Under the pieces are notes generated by a model that was given only the letters and a program-made list of their open reading frames with translations, ran no database searches and was not told where the DNA came from. The position numbers were made by a program, and so were the translations under genes. From assembly GCA_027482795.1 (NCBI GenBank), contig JAIXVS010000209.1, positions 1 through 23,788 on the forward strand: a stretch of 23,788 nucleotides of DNA. The letters are read 5' to 3'. Below are positions 14,900 through 22,198 of the stretch, one piece after another (within the stretch, counting starts at the first letter, position 1; the number at the start of each line of letters is the position of its first letter). The DNA is from Rhodobacter sp. GTDB taxonomy: Bacteria > Pseudomonadota > Alphaproteobacteria > Rhodobacterales > Rhodobacteraceae.

Positions 14900-16083
14900 G
14901 CCGCAAGTCCCTGCGCGCGGGCGGCATAGGCGGCAATGCGGGTGCAGGCGGTTTGGATCAGGGTATCATCGACGGTCAGCGACAGGCGCAGCCAGCCCGC
15001 CAGCCCATTGCCAAAACTTTCGCCCGGCATCACTGCCACGCCTGCGCCTTCCAGCAGGCCAAGGGCAAATTGTTCGCCCGTAAGGCCCGTGGCGGATATG
15101 TTGACCAGTGCGAACATGCCCGCCTCTGGCCGATGCACAACAAGCCCGTTCTTGCCATGCAGCATCGCATGAACGATCCCTGCGCGGCGGGCAAAGCGCT
15201 GGGCCATGCCGCGCGCGGCTTCGCTGGGGGCCGATACCGCCAGCGCTGTCATATCGGCGATGAAGGGTTGGTTGCCAAACAGCATCGTTTCAGCCACGGG
15301 CAGCAGGGCATCGGAAAATTCCTGCGGGCCCACGCACCAGCCAGAGCGGAACCCCGGGGCTGCGTGGGATTTGGAGATGGACGCCGCAACAACAGTGCGG
15401 TCAGCGAGGTCTGCCATATCAAAGGGCGAGACGAAACGCGCGCCCTCATAGATCATTTCCTCGTAAACCTCATCGGACAGGATCCACAGATCGTGCTTTA
15501 TCGCCAAATCGCCCAAGGCGCGAATATCGGCGGCCGTCAAAATCGCGCCTGTGGGGTTGTGGGGGGTGTTCAGGAACAACAGGCGGGTGCGGGGGGTGAT
15601 CAGCGGGGCCACATCGGCGGCCTGCATCCGAAAGCCATGCTGTGCGTGCAGGGGAACCATCACCACGCTGGCCCCTGTGGCGGCAATCAGCCCTTCATAG
15701 GTGGCATAGCATGGATCGCCCAGCAGCACCTCGTCGCCTGGGCCCACCAGAGTGGTTAGGGTTGCGTACAGCGTGGTTTGCGTGCCCGGCAGCGCGGTGC
15801 ATTGGCTGGGGGCAATGGTGCGCCCTGTGCGTTTGGAATAACGCTTGGCCAGCGCCGCCAAAAGGTTCGGCTCGCCCCGCCCGTTAGAATAACCCAAACG
15901 GCCTGCATCAATGCCCGCCTTGGCGGCGGCCAGCAGCGCATCTGCGGGGGGCACGTCAGGCTCGCCAATCGACAGCTTTATCACCTCGCGCCCCTGCGCG
16001 ATCATGTCTTTGGCGCGGGCATGGATTGCCCATTTCGCGCCGCCAAGGTTGGAAAGACGGTCAACAATCGGGGCAAAGCGCAT
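14896..16083 (-). CDS. aruH: Arginine:pyruvate transaminase (AruH-like)
   Basis: A 395-residue class I/II PLP aminotransferase. Motifs seen are LSIGEPDVPP, YSNGRGEPNLLAALA, LGDPCYATYEG, LNTPHNPTGA, the WILSDEVYEEM aspartate/tyrosine pair, the Schiff-base Lys K238 in SISKSHAAPGFRSGW, and a C-terminal substrate Arg in GWLRLSL. Segments such as GFRMQAADVAPLITPRTR closely resemble, as I recall it, Pseudomonas AruH. AruH transfers the alpha-amino group of arginine to pyruvate, giving 2-ketoarginine and alanine. The pair with the downstream ThDP decarboxylase makes this role much more likely than plain aspartate aminotransferase. KauB-type dehydrogenase and guanidinobutyrase genes are not in the window. 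Confidence 0.82.
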   Translation of the reverse strand: MRFAPIVDRLSNLGGAKWAIHARAKDMIAQGREVIKLSIGEPDVPPADALLAAAKAGIDAGRLGYSNGRGEPNLLAALAKRYSKRTGRTIAPSQCTALPGTQTTLYATLTTLVGPGDEVLLGDPCYATYEGLIAATGASVVMVPLHAQHGFRMQAADVAPLITPRTRLLFLNTPHNPTGAILTAADIRALGDLAIKHDLWILSDEVYEEMIYEGARFVSPFDMADLADRTVVAASISKSHAAPGFRSGWCVGPQEFSDALLPVAETMLFGNQPFIADMTALAVSAPSEAARGMAQRFARRAGIVHAMLHGKNGLVVHRPEAGMFALVNISATGLTGEQFALGLLEGAGVAVMPGESFGNGLAGWLRLSLTVDDTLIQTACTRIAAYAARAQGLAA

Positions 16084-16188
16084 GGTCTACCTGTGGGCTG
16101 AGGGAATATGTGCCAAGCCTAGCAGGAATTGGCGCGGCCTCAACCCTTTGGGCGACACGGCCACGCCTTCGCGCAGATTTTTCCGCCG

Positions 16189-16980
16189 CTATTTGCCGTT
16201 TTGGGCGGCAAGCAGCTGCGCCAACTGGCGTTCAATCGTGTCAAGCCGCTTGGCCAGTTCGGCACGCTCGGCCTTTTCGGCCTGCACTTCGGTTTCCGAT
16301 GCGGCCTCTTGCATCGAGTTCACGATCAAGCCGATCAGAAGGTTCATCACCGCAAAGGTTGTGACAAACAAGAACGGCACGAAGAACAGCCATGCATAGG
16401 GGAACACCTCTTGCACGGGGCGCGCGATGCCACCTGCCCAATTTTCCAAGGTCATCAGTTGGAACAGCGTGAACAGCGATGCGCCCATGCTGCCGAAATA
16501 TTCAGGAAAATCTGCGCCAAACAGACGCGTGGCCATGACGGCGGCGATGTAAAAGATGATTGCCATCAGCAAAAACACCGATCCCATACCCGGCAAAGCG
16601 CGCACAAAACCTTCGACCACGCGGCGCAAGGATGGCGAGATAGAGATCACCCGCAGCACCCGCAAAATCCGCAGCGCCCGCAGCACGTTCAGCCCCTGCG
16701 CCCCCGGAATAACGGCGCTGGCGATGATGACAAAGTCAAAGATATTCCAGCCCGATCGGAAATAGCGCAGGCGCAGCGCATAAAGTTTGGCCAGCAGTTC
16801 GGCGATGAAAATGCCAAGGCAAATTTCATCCAAAATCGACAAAAGGTTGCCCGTCGCACCCACCACTGTGGGCGAGGTTTCCAGCCCAAGGATTGCGGCG
16901 TTGATCAAGATCACCGCCAAAATCGCGTTATGAACAAAAGGGCTTTCCAGCCAGTTTTCCAGTTTTCGGGCAAGGGTCAT
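16189..16980 (-). CDS. Bacterial voltage-gated sodium channel (NavBac) with TLENWAG filter
   Basis: A 263-residue six-helix channel subunit that should form a homotetramer in the inner membrane. S1-S3 are at about 15-92. The S4 voltage sensor has arginines every third residue (R101, R104, R107, R110 in NVLRALRILRVLRV). S5, the pore helix and S6 (VTTFAVMNLLIGLIVNSM) follow. The C-terminus is a heptad coiled coil (EVQAEKAERAELAKRLDTI), the usual tetramerisation tail. The selectivity filter at 177-183 reads TLENWAG, where characterised NavBacs have TLESWAS or TLESWSM; the high-field Glu179 is kept but Ser is Asn. NavBacs can support motility or pH/Na+ homeostasis in marine bacteria. Confidence 0.93.
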   Translation of the reverse strand: MTLARKLENWLESPFVHNAILAVILINAAILGLETSPTVVGATGNLLSILDEICLGIFIAELLAKLYALRLRYFRSGWNIFDFVIIASAVIPGAQGLNVLRALRILRVLRVISISPSLRRVVEGFVRALPGMGSVFLLMAIIFYIAAVMATRLFGADFPEYFGSMGASLFTLFQLMTLENWAGGIARPVQEVFPYAWLFFVPFLFVTTFAVMNLLIGLIVNSMQEAASETEVQAEKAERAELAKRLDTIERQLAQLLAAQNGK

Positions 16981-17051
16981 TCTGTCTAACCTAAGGAAGA
17001 GTCTTGATAGGGGTTTTCAAAAAAGCGCTTTAGGTTTGGCTGGCGCGTTTG

Positions 17052-17954
17052 TCAAACATCGTGTTGTGCAGCGTTGTGATACACGTCTTTGTGGATGATC
17101 ACATCGCATTGCGGATAGCGCTGCAAAATGGCGCGGCGCAGGGCTGCGCCGATATCATGCGCTTGGCTTAGCGGCTGCGCGCCGTCCAGTTCGATATGCA
17201 AGTTCACAAAAACGCGGCTGCCTGCCATGCGGGTTTTCAGATCGTGATAGCCGAAGACTTGGGGCCAATTGCCCGCGATTTCGCCAATAGCTTCGATCAA
17301 GGCGGGGTCGGCGCGCCGATCCATCAGCGCGTCAAACGCCCCCTTGCCAATGCGCAGCGCGCCGATGGTCAAGAGCGCGGCAGCGGCCAGTGCGACCACG
17401 CCATCAATGGCCCCCATATCCCAGTATTTCGACGCGATCAGCGCCGCAATCGCGCCGATATTGGGCAGCAAATCGCCAAGGTAATGCAAGCGGTCAGCGG
17501 CGACCACGCGGCTGCGGGTTTTGCGCGCGACATGGCCCTGCCACATGACCAGCCCCAGTGTCAGCAGCACCGAAAGTGTCATCACCAGCAGGCCAGCACC
17601 TTCGGCTTGCAGTGGGGTGGGGGCAGGATCGGTTAGGCGCAGCGCGGCGGCTGTGGCAATGACGCCAGCCGAGATTAGCACAAACATCGCTTGGCCCAAT
17701 GCTGCCAAATCTTCGGCAGATGAATGTCCAAAAGCGTGATCTTCGTCCGCAGGGCGCGCGGCATAGATCAGGGCAGCCAGCGCGCCAAGTGAGACCATCA
17801 AATCCATCGCGCTATCGGCCAAGCTGGCGGCAACAGACAGCGCCCCCGTTTGGCCCAGCGCCCACAGTTTCAGCGCCACCAGCACGGCTGCCACAACGGC
17901 AGATGTTGCGCCAGCGCTGATGTTCATGCGTGTATCGGCTGTCAGCTTGGCCAT
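17052..17954 (-). CDS. fieF: Cation diffusion facilitator, FieF/YiiP-like metal exporter
   Basis: A 300-residue CDF protein that exchanges cytoplasmic Zn2+, Fe2+ or Cd2+ for protons. The transport site is intact: D47 and D51 in LADSAMD, and H157 and D161 in DRLHYLGD, matching the DD-HD site of E. coli FieF. HAFGH (73-77) gives the loop metal site, and the C-terminal cytoplasmic domain has LHIELDGAQPLSQAHDIG and a final HKDVYHNA cluster. The start directly abuts the stop of the SH3 gene (TAG then ATG, no gap), so the two genes are co-translated. An HD at the site favours Zn/Cd/Fe over Mn. Confidence 0.92.
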   Translation of the reverse strand: MAKLTADTRMNISAGATSAVVAAVLVALKLWALGQTGALSVAASLADSAMDLMVSLGALAALIYAARPADEDHAFGHSSAEDLAALGQAMFVLISAGVIATAAALRLTDPAPTPLQAEGAGLLVMTLSVLLTLGLVMWQGHVARKTRSRVVAADRLHYLGDLLPNIGAIAALIASKYWDMGAIDGVVALAAAALLTIGALRIGKGAFDALMDRRADPALIEAIGEIAGNWPQVFGYHDLKTRMAGSRVFVNLHIELDGAQPLSQAHDIGAALRRAILQRYPQCDVIIHKDVYHNAAQHDV

Positions 17955-18620
17955 CTACTCTACCACCTCATCTGGCCGAACGCCCCAAAGCACCGATTTT
18001 GGGGCCCAGCCGCGTTCGCCCTCTGCATTCACGCGGCACCAATCGATCTGGCATTCCAACAGGCGCGCCAAAACCCCGCGTTCGGCCTGAAAGGTCACAG
18101 GCGATGTTGGGTCTGGCAGGGTACGAAATTCGGCCATATCTGTGGTGATGATCACCGTGCGCGCGACCGACAGCAACGAGAAATGCACCCAGCCGCCCAG
18201 ACCTTCGAAATCTTCGACCTTGCGCCAATTTTCGTACTCGGCCACCACGCGCAAGGGCGTGCCTTTGGTGGTGAACACCCAATCGATGCGGTGCGTCAGC
18301 CCTGGGCCGCGCCGTGCGTTCCCCTCGCTGCCCTTCAGAGAGACAAAGCGCGGTAGGGGCTGTTTGGTGACGGGGCCGATATTGGGGGCGGCGGCAGGCA
18401 CCGCCGACTGGGGCTGATCATCGGGCCGTGGCGCGGGCCGTGTTGCGCCACTTTGCGATGCGGTTGCGGTATCTGCCGCGGGTGCGTTCAAGTCTGGGCG
18501 CGGGCGCGGGCGTGTCTGCGCCTCGGCGGCGAAGGCACCTAAAATGGGCGACAGGATAAGGCACACCACAAGCAGCCATGCCCCCACCTGCCCTGCCCGA
18601 ATGATGCCGCCTTTGATCAT
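17955..18620 (-). CDS. Exported SH3-domain protein
   Basis: The start at 18620 is chosen because AGGGATGG lies about five bases upstream and the product then begins with a signal peptide (MIKGGIIRAGQVGAWLLVVC onward, cleavage near AFA-AEA, about residue 32). A frame opening 21 codons earlier would bury this signal. A Pro/Arg/Ala-rich linker (to about 85) is followed by a bacterial SH3-like domain of the SH3_4 type. It has FVSLKGSEGNARRGPG, TPLRVVAEYENWRKVED, GWVHFSLLS and a second half ending GWAPKSVLWGV. Such domains bind cell-wall peptides; the natural ligand here is unknown. It is 221 residues, upstream of and abutting the metal exporter. Confidence 0.83.
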   Translation of the reverse strand: MIKGGIIRAGQVGAWLLVVCLILSPILGAFAAEAQTRPRPRPDLNAPAADTATASQSGATRPAPRPDDQPQSAVPAAAPNIGPVTKQPLPRFVSLKGSEGNARRGPGLTHRIDWVFTTKGTPLRVVAEYENWRKVEDFEGLGGWVHFSLLSVARTVIITTDMAEFRTLPDPTSPVTFQAERGVLARLLECQIDWCRVNAEGERGWAPKSVLWGVRPDEVVE

Positions 18621-18739
18621 TGCCATCCCTGCCCGCGCGCCGCCGCCGCAATCGCCCATCATTTGGGGCTTGCGGTTGGGCACTGCTTTGCGCAGTTTGC
18701 CATTCTATGAACGGATATGGAAGTGCAGGGAGAGCGATC

Positions 18740-19726
18740 ATGCCATCACCAAGGCTGACAGTTGTGGTGACCCGCCGTCTGCCCGAAGCGGTTGAGACGC
18801 GGCTGAAGGAATTGTTCGACGTGACCCTGCGCGAGCCTGATACCGCCATGACCCGCGCCGAAATTGCCGCAGCAATGGCCACTTGCGATGTACTTGTCCC
18901 CACTATTACCGATACAATCGATGCAGGGCTGATTGCGGCGGCTGGCCCGCGCCTGAAACTGATTGCCAATTATGGCGCGGGGGTGGATCACATTGATGTC
19001 GCCACCGCCCGCCAACGCGGGATTTTGGTGTCTAACACACCCGGCGCTGTGACCGAAGATACGGCCGATATTACCCTTGCCCTGATGCTGGCCGTGACCC
19101 GCCGCATCCCGCAGGGGCTGGCGGCCATGCAATCGGGCGCATGGGAAGGCTGGTCGCCAATGGCCAACCTTGGCGGGCGGCTGGGCGGGCGGCGGCTGGG
19201 TATTTTGGGCATGGGGCGCATTGGGCAGGCTGTGGCGCGGCGCGCACGCGCCTTTGGCTGCCAAGTGCATTACCACAACCGCAAACGCCTGCGCCCCGAA
19301 ATTGAGGCCGAATTTGACGCGACCTATTGGGACAGCCTTGATCAAATGCTGGCGCGTATGGACATTATCTCGGTCAATTGCCCGCATACGCCTGCCACGT
19401 TTCATTTGCTGAACGCACGGCGGATTAAGCTGATGAAACCCAGCGCCGTGGTTATCAACACCTCGCGCGGGGAGGTGATTGACGAGGCCGCCCTAACCCG
19501 CGCCTTGCGGGCGGGCGAAATTGCGGGCGCTGGGCTGGACGTGTACGAACATGGCCGCGACATTACCCCCGATCTGCGCGATCTGCCCAATGTGGTGCTG
19601 CTGCCGCATATGGGGTCTGCCACAGTAGAGGGGCGGATTGAAATGGGCGAAAAGGTGATTATCAACATCAAAACCTTTGCCGATGGCCACCGCCCCCCAG
19701 ATTTGGTGGTTGCTGGGATGCTGTAG
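18740..19726 (+). CDS. D-2-hydroxyacid dehydrogenase (glyoxylate/hydroxypyruvate reductase type)
   Basis: A 328-residue NAD(P)H-dependent enzyme. The start at 18740 follows GGGAG; an in-frame extension upstream overlaps the divergent SH3 gene and is rejected. The Rossmann motif LGILGMGRIG (G157, G159, G162), the substrate loop NYGAGVDHID, the catalytic Arg R243 in NTSRGEVIDE and His H290 in LPHMGSATVE are all present. The usual E-x-EP around the catalytic Glu reads DVYEHGRDI, as I recall it for the alphaproteobacterial subgroup. Likely reactions are reduction of glyoxylate to glycolate or hydroxypyruvate to D-glycerate. The TAG stop shares its G with the GTG of the next gene. Confidence 0.9.
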   Translation: MPSPRLTVVVTRRLPEAVETRLKELFDVTLREPDTAMTRAEIAAAMATCDVLVPTITDTIDAGLIAAAGPRLKLIANYGAGVDHIDVATARQRGILVSNTPGAVTEDTADITLALMLAVTRRIPQGLAAMQSGAWEGWSPMANLGGRLGGRRLGILGMGRIGQAVARRARAFGCQVHYHNRKRLRPEIEAEFDATYWDSLDQMLARMDIISVNCPHTPATFHLLNARRIKLMKPSAVVINTSRGEVIDEAALTRALRAGEIAGAGLDVYEHGRDITPDLRDLPNVVLLPHMGSATVEGRIEMGEKVIINIKTFADGHRPPDLVVAGML

Positions 19727-20136
19727 TGGCGCTGCAATTTGCGCCAAAGATGGGCACGATAGTGCTTGTGGATTTTGATTAGGGCTTCATGCCGCCTGAA
19801 ATGGTCAAGCCTCGCTTGGCAGTCGTTATTTCACCGCCCATTAAAGCGCGCGGTAAACTTCTGACTGTTGTTCCGCTCAGCACAACTGCGCCAGATAAGG
19901 TTATGCCCTATCACTGCCAAATAGACATTCCTTTTGAACTGCCCCCACGCTGGGGAAATGTCGCGCGTTGGGTCAAAGGTGATATGATCAATTCTGTAAG
20001 CTTTGCCAGAACCAGTCTGCTTGCCCTTGGCAAGGATGCGCAGGGTCAGCGGGTCTTTCAGACCACGCCATTGCGGGCAGAACAGTTAGCACTGATTCAA
20101 CGCTGCGTTCTGGCAGGGCTGGGGCTTGGATCTTGA
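19726..20136 (+). pseudogene. PemK/MazF-like toxin gene with in-frame TAG
   Basis: A GTG start at 19726 overlaps the dehydrogenase stop (TAGTG) and gives MALQFAPKMGTIVLVDFD. Then comes TAG at 19780-19782, and the same frame continues GFMPPEMVKPRLAVVISP, LTVVPLSTTAPDKVMPYHC, WVKGDMINSVSF and GKDAQGQRVF to TGA at 20136. The first 18 residues and the remainder join into one PemK-family SH3-like fold: a DF..G..PPEMVK..P turn, the PLSTT strand and the KGDM strand. The TAG therefore replaces a sense codon, possibly CAG. An internal ATG at 19789 could give a 115-residue product lacking the first beta-strand. No antitoxin gene is adjacent. PemK toxins are mRNA interferases, but this chromosomal subfamily may not be toxic. 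Confidence 0.75.
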
Positions 20137-20161
20137 CAATTATCGCCTTCGGCTGTATCTA
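20133..20161 (+). promoter_or_regulatory. Candidate sigma70 promoter for a small RNA
   Basis: A perfect -35 TTGACA (20133-20138), 17-bp spacer and -10 TATCTA (20156-20161) overlap the very end of the PemK-like gene. No ORF of note starts downstream on this strand before the terminator. The predicted start is near 20168. Confidence 0.55.
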
Positions 20162-20167
20162 GATTCT

Positions 20168-20285
20168 GCCTGAGGCGCTGCATTGCATCCTCATTAAGAC
20201 CCCACTCGGGGCCACAGGCCAACTGGCGATTGCAAGCTTTGACCTGTGCTGTAAGGCCCCGCCAAAAGCGGGGCTTTGCTTTTTT
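20168..20285 (+). ncRNA. Candidate small RNA, about 118 nt
   Basis: Bounded by a good promoter and a strong intrinsic terminator and lacking a credible ORF on this strand, the segment can fold into a CCCC/GGGG hairpin (20200-20211), a stem closed by CACAGG (20213-20218) and CCTGTG (20243-20248), and the terminator. I do not recognise it as 6S, SRP RNA, tmRNA or another named family. It could instead be a long 3' UTR of the PemK-like gene. Confidence 0.45.
20253..20285 (+). terminator. Rho-independent terminator
   Basis: The perfect 7-bp stem GCCCCGC/GCGGGGC (20256-20262 and 20268-20274), loop CAAAA, is extended by AAG/TTT pairing. It is followed by TTTGC and a run of six T (20280-20285). Confidence 0.85.
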
Positions 20286-20379
20286 CAGCATGTCCCGCCC
20301 AACCCTGCCCATATTCCGCCCAATTCAAAACAAATTTTCCTGATTTTCTAGCGCGGATAGATATTTCAGGAGCCTTTCT

Positions 20380-21411
20380 ATGCGGCGGATCATTGATATT
20401 GGCTTTTTGCTTGTGCTGGTCTTGGGCTGTATTGCCCTTGATTTTTACATCCTAAAACGCGATTCGGCCAAAGATACCTATGGCCCACGCGATTACATCG
20501 CCCAGCGCAAAGATGACTTTAACGATTTGCTGTATCCGCCCAGCCTTGCGGGGGCCTTGCCCACGGCGATTGAGGGGTGGGAGATTGCCCCCAAAAGCGC
20601 CGATAAAATGGTAGGCGCGACGGATGCCAACCGCGAAGATCAGGCCCATGAAATTGCCCTAGTCAAGGCGATGGCCGCGCTGACCAAGGCCAGCTCGGAC
20701 AAGGGCGAAATGGTGGGCATGACCATGGCCAAGGGCGATACGCGCTTGCGCGTTTTGGCCACCCTTTTGCAAGCCGCCGAAACGCTGCCAGCGGGCATAG
20801 AAACCCTGCCCATGCCCGCCACCGCCGCCGCCGCTGACACTGCCGCCCTGCAAGCCATGCTAGAGGCGGGCGATGCCGCCGCCATGGGCCAAGCCGCCGT
20901 GTTTGATGTGGTGGACGGCGTGGCCTTTACCGAACTGCCCGCCGCAGGGGTGACGGGCGATCCTGACATTCGCATGATCCGCGCCACGCTAACGCCCGCA
21001 TTGTCGGTTACGGTCATCACCCAAAGCGATGACGACGCGGCCATTAAAGAAGCGCTGCGAGCCATTGATTTTGTGATGCTGAACAAGCTGCTCAACACCC
21101 CTGTCGAGGGCGTAGAAGATGGCAGAAAAACCGATCTGCGCGGCGGACAGCCGATTGCCGTATCAGGCACGACCACCGCAAAACTGCCGCCCGAAGTGCC
21201 GATGTTTGCCGCTGGCACCCAAGGCGCGGGCCTGCGCAAAGCCCTGCCAGAAATTGAAATGGCCGAGCAAATTGCAGCCGAGCCCAAAATCGAACCCAAA
21301 ATCGCACCCGCCGAATCGGCTGTGTTCTTGGTGCCGCCGCAGGAAGGTCTGGGTGCGGCCCAGCAGCCTTGCGTGCGCCGTGCTGGGGTTCTGGTTTGCC
21401 CCGACGGCTGA
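20380..21411 (+). CDS. Membrane-anchored hypothetical protein, 343 aa
   Basis: The start at 20380 follows AGGAG (20368-20372). The N-terminal helix MRRIIDIGFLLVLVLGCIAL is an uncleaved anchor or signal. The rest is hydrophilic, Ala/Pro-rich and without a recognisable catalytic motif. Residues 45-250 contain repeated helix-strand elements (LRVLATLLQAAETL, AVFDVVDGVAFTEL, IRATLTPALSVTVITQSDDD) that look like one globular periplasmic domain. The C-terminus is a low-complexity linker with a tandem PKIEPKIAP and ends PCVRRAGVLVCPDG, whose two cysteines could form a disulfide. I do not recognise the family. It lies 136 bp upstream of the TerC gene on the same strand. Confidence 0.78.
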   Translation: MRRIIDIGFLLVLVLGCIALDFYILKRDSAKDTYGPRDYIAQRKDDFNDLLYPPSLAGALPTAIEGWEIAPKSADKMVGATDANREDQAHEIALVKAMAALTKASSDKGEMVGMTMAKGDTRLRVLATLLQAAETLPAGIETLPMPATAAAADTAALQAMLEAGDAAAMGQAAVFDVVDGVAFTELPAAGVTGDPDIRMIRATLTPALSVTVITQSDDDAAIKEALRAIDFVMLNKLLNTPVEGVEDGRKTDLRGGQPIAVSGTTTAKLPPEVPMFAAGTQGAGLRKALPEIEMAEQIAAEPKIEPKIAPAESAVFLVPPQEGLGAAQQPCVRRAGVLVCPDG

Positions 21412-21455
21412 TGCGCGCGGCTGCTGGGCCGCGCCCATCGCCCGCGCGTATTGCA

Positions 21456-21533
21456 CTTGGGTGCCCGCAAGGGTAGCTGTCAGCCCAATGTCAGGCTTGC
21501 AGGCTAAACCCTGCCGAATTTGACGCGGGTTTA
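21456..21533 (+). promoter_or_regulatory. Structured leader of the TerC gene (possible metal-responsive RNA)
   Basis: Between 21412 and 21547 three stems can form: CTTG/CAAG with inner GGG/CCC (21456-21471), AGCC/GGCT (21482-21497), and a 7-bp TAAACCC/GGGTTTA (21505-21511 and 21527-21533) just before the GGGGAGAG ribosome site. TerC genes elsewhere are often under the yybP-ykoY manganese riboswitch. AAGGGTAGC at 21469-21477 is only partly like that motif's GGGGAGUAGC, so I do not claim it. Confidence 0.3.
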
Positions 21534-21547
21534 GGGGAGAGAGCGCT

Positions 21548-22198
21548 TTGGAAATTTTTACCTCTGCGGGGTTGATTGCCCTGCTGCAAGTGATCGGCAT
21601 CGATCTGGTTTTGGCGGGCGACAACGCCATTGTCATCGGCCTTGCTGCCGCTGGCCTGCCCAAAGAACAGCGCGCGCGGGCGATTCTGATTGGCATTGGC
21701 GCGGCAACGATCATGCGGATCGGCTTTGCATTGGTCACCACGCAGCTTCTGGCCATTGCGGGGCTGCTGCTGGCGGGCGGTGTTTTGCTGCTGTGGGTAT
21801 GCTGGAAAATGTGGCGCGAGCTGCGCGAGGGCCACGGCGATGACAACATGGCCGAAGAGGCGCTGACGGGCACAGATTTGAACGCGGACGGCACCGTGGC
21901 TGGCGGCGCGCCCAAGAAAACGCTGGCCCAAGCCGCGCTGCAAATCGTGATCGCCGATGTGTCGATGAGCCTTGATAACGTCCTCGCCGTGGCAGGGGCG
22001 GCGCATGGCCACCCCACCGTGCTGATTGTGGGGCTTGTTCTGTCGATCGCGCTGATGGGCCTTGCGGCCAGCTTTATCGCGCGTCTTTTGAACAAATATC
22101 CATGGATCGCCTATATTGGCCTGGCCATTATCGTCTATGTCGCGCTGAAGATGATCTGGGAAGGCTGGCACGAAGTTGCCCCTATGGTGATTGGCTAG
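21548..22198 (+). CDS. TerC/YjbE family metal-transport membrane protein
   Basis: A 216-residue TerC-family protein with about seven spans. The start codon is TTG at 21548, ten bases after GGGGAGAG; no better in-frame ATG lies upstream. Signature repeats are IDLVLAGDNAIVIGLAAAGL near the N-terminus and its mirror VIADVSMSLDNVLAVAGAAH after the central loop, each with acidic/Asn residues inside a helix that form the proposed metal site. Family members (Alx, YkoY, MeeF/MeeY) export Mn2+ or help metalate secreted enzymes. The linker between the two halves (about 100-125) is acidic and cytoplasmic. The stop overlaps the converging DMT gene's stop at CTAG. Confidence 0.9.
   Translation: MEIFTSAGLIALLQVIGIDLVLAGDNAIVIGLAAAGLPKEQRARAILIGIGAATIMRIGFALVTTQLLAIAGLLLAGGVLLLWVCWKMWRELREGHGDDNMAEEALTGTDLNADGTVAGGAPKKTLAQAALQIVIADVSMSLDNVLAVAGAAHGHPTVLIVGLVLSIALMGLAASFIARLLNKYPWIAYIGLAIIVYVALKMIWEGWHEVAPMVIG

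Noticed and set aside
16129..16989. 286-codon + strand frame opposite the sodium channel
   Set aside because: His/Gln/Arg-rich shadow; the channel's S4 and filter are unambiguous on the minus strand.
20097..20312. Minus-strand 71-codon frame with a fairly protein-like segment (CGPEWGLNEDAMQRLRQNL)
   Set aside because: It overlaps the PemK-like 3' end, has no evident promoter or ribosome site, and its first codons are the complement of the + strand terminator. Conservation in relatives could reopen it.
21456..21533. A firm call of a yybP-ykoY manganese riboswitch before terC
   Set aside because: The conserved GGGGAGUAG and GGCGAGAC-type blocks are not clearly present; kept only as a low-confidence structured leader.
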